NCBI GenBank assembly: GCA_036504335.1
Contig: DASXVJ010000023.1
Span: forward strand, 124,001-188,000
Reading direction: 5' to 3'
DNA length: 64,000 nt
Source of the DNA: Fen-183 sp036504335
GTDB taxonomy: Bacteria; Acidobacteriota; Thermoanaerobaculia; UBA5066
The notes beneath the pieces are model-generated. The model saw nothing but the letters and a program-made list of their open reading frames with translations, was not told the DNA's origin and ran no database searches. Positions 63,593-64,000 of the stretch are shown in pieces (position 1 is the first letter of the stretch; each line of letters opens with the position of its first letter). A program made the position numbers and the translations under genes.

Positions 63593-64000
63593 ATGGAAGC
63601 GCGGATTCCATCCTTCGCGGCGCACGCCGTACTCGCCGGGCTCCTCGCGGCGGCCCCCGCCGTGCATGCCCAGATCCTTCCGGCCGAGCCTGCCTCGGGT
63701 CACGCCATTCTCGGAGATTTCCGATTCTCTTCGGGCGAAGTGCTCCCCGACGTCCGGATTTCATACGTGACGTACGGCCGGCGCCTCGACGACGGCCGCG
63801 GAAAGACCGCGAACGCGGTGCTCGTCCTGCACGGGACGGGCGGCTCGTCGGCGCAGTTCCTCGGGCCGACGTTCGCCGGCGTGCTGTTCGGCCCCGGCCA
63901 GCCGCTCGACGCCTCGCGCTACTACATCGTGATCCCCGACGGGCTCGGCCACGGCGGCTCCTCGAAACCGAGCGACGGCCTGAAGGCGAAGTTCCCGCGC
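63593..64000 (+). CDS. Alpha/beta hydrolase, MetX-like, exported (partial, runs off the window)
   Basis: The first 136 codons of a gene cut by the window edge. A signal peptide (HAVLAGLLAAAPAVHAQ) precedes a domain resembling homoserine O-acetyltransferase (MetX-like): LPDVRISYVTYGRRLDDG, VLVLHGTGGSSAQFLGP and YYIVIPDGLGHGGSSKPSDG. The nucleophile motif should lie beyond the edge. The signal peptide argues against a role in methionine synthesis, so it is more likely an exported esterase of the same fold. TCTAAT ends 7 bp before the ATG, and no ribosome site is present. Confidence 0.75.
   Translation, partial: MEARIPSFAAHAVLAGLLAAAPAVHAQILPAEPASGHAILGDFRFSSGEVLPDVRISYVTYGRRLDDGRGKTANAVLVLHGTGGSSAQFLGPTFAGVLFGPGQPLDASRYYIVIPDGLGHGGSSKPSDGLKAKFPR

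Overview
The window is about 64 kb of dense, very GC-rich bacterial chromosome, with 58 protein-coding genes and one tRNA. It contains no insertion sequences, phage genes, CRISPR arrays or rRNA, and no gene-free stretch over 300 bp. The gene content points to the phylum Acidobacteriota, perhaps a Thermoanaerobaculia- or Holophagae-like lineage. The signs are serine/threonine kinases fused to a TolB/FlgO-like module and TPRs, futalosine-pathway menaquinone genes, a TonB-dependent receptor with a carboxypeptidase-regulatory N-terminus, and a Tes-like radical SAM protein (some Acidobacteriota make membrane-spanning lipids). This placement is inferred from families, not from a marker-gene tree.

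Layout. 0-4.3 kb: polyphosphate kinase 2, a membrane glycosyltransferase, and the menaquinone genes mqnA-mqnC. 4.3-12.6 kb: three paralogous Ser/Thr kinases, interrupted by a pirin and a small two-gene ribbon-helix-helix module that looks toxin-antitoxin-like. 12.6-19.7 kb: P5C dehydrogenase, rhodanese, a small basic protein, and a minus-strand gltX-glnS-vanZ-tRNA-Gln cluster, then an EamA transporter. 19.7-25.6 kb: HtrA protease, a divergent Rrf2 regulator with cysK, and the clpB-hsp20 heat-shock pair. 25.7-39.8 kb: a GT-C/TPR membrane protein, queE-queC, and an envelope operon truA-uppS-cdsA-dxr-rseP-ispG. A PHP phosphoesterase follows, then PASTA protein, rpe, BamD-like lipoprotein, FlgT-C-like protein and a Fis-type regulator. 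39.8-47.9 kb: HtpX, TatA (too short for ordinary ORF cut-offs), a kinase-like phosphotransferase, cyclophilin, an EcsC-like protein, a Tes-like radical SAM protein behind a Fur-box-like palindrome, a hydrolase, another GT-C protein and a 6-PTPS/QueD homologue. 47.9-54.4 kb: a two-component redox-like pair, a fused radical SAM/DUF2344 protein and msrA. 54.4-64 kb: an orphan gene with rlmN, an S9 peptidase, pgeF, a transglutaminase-like protein, a TonB-dependent receptor, a PlsB-like acyltransferase, and the start of an alpha/beta hydrolase cut by the window edge.

How it is wired. Genes overlap tightly (many ATGA, GTGA or TTGA junctions), and GTG and TTG starts are common. At many unlinked genes a -10-like TANNNT hexamer ends only 6-10 bp before the start codon, with no Shine-Dalgarno sequence. 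In the two best cases (clpB and the gene at 54440) it has a TTGACA- or TTGACT-type -35 at exactly 17 bp. This suggests widespread leaderless mRNAs, and I used it to choose some starts.

The best candidates for undescribed biology are four. (1) The RHH plus 80-aa protein module, with three 10-bp operator-like repeats shared with a divergent kinase gene. (2) The response-regulator/glutaredoxin-like/thioredoxin-reductase-like fusion that has lost both CxxC motifs, paired with a CAP-like histidine kinase. (3) The Tes-like radical SAM gene behind a Fur-like palindrome. (4) The leaderless promoter pattern itself.
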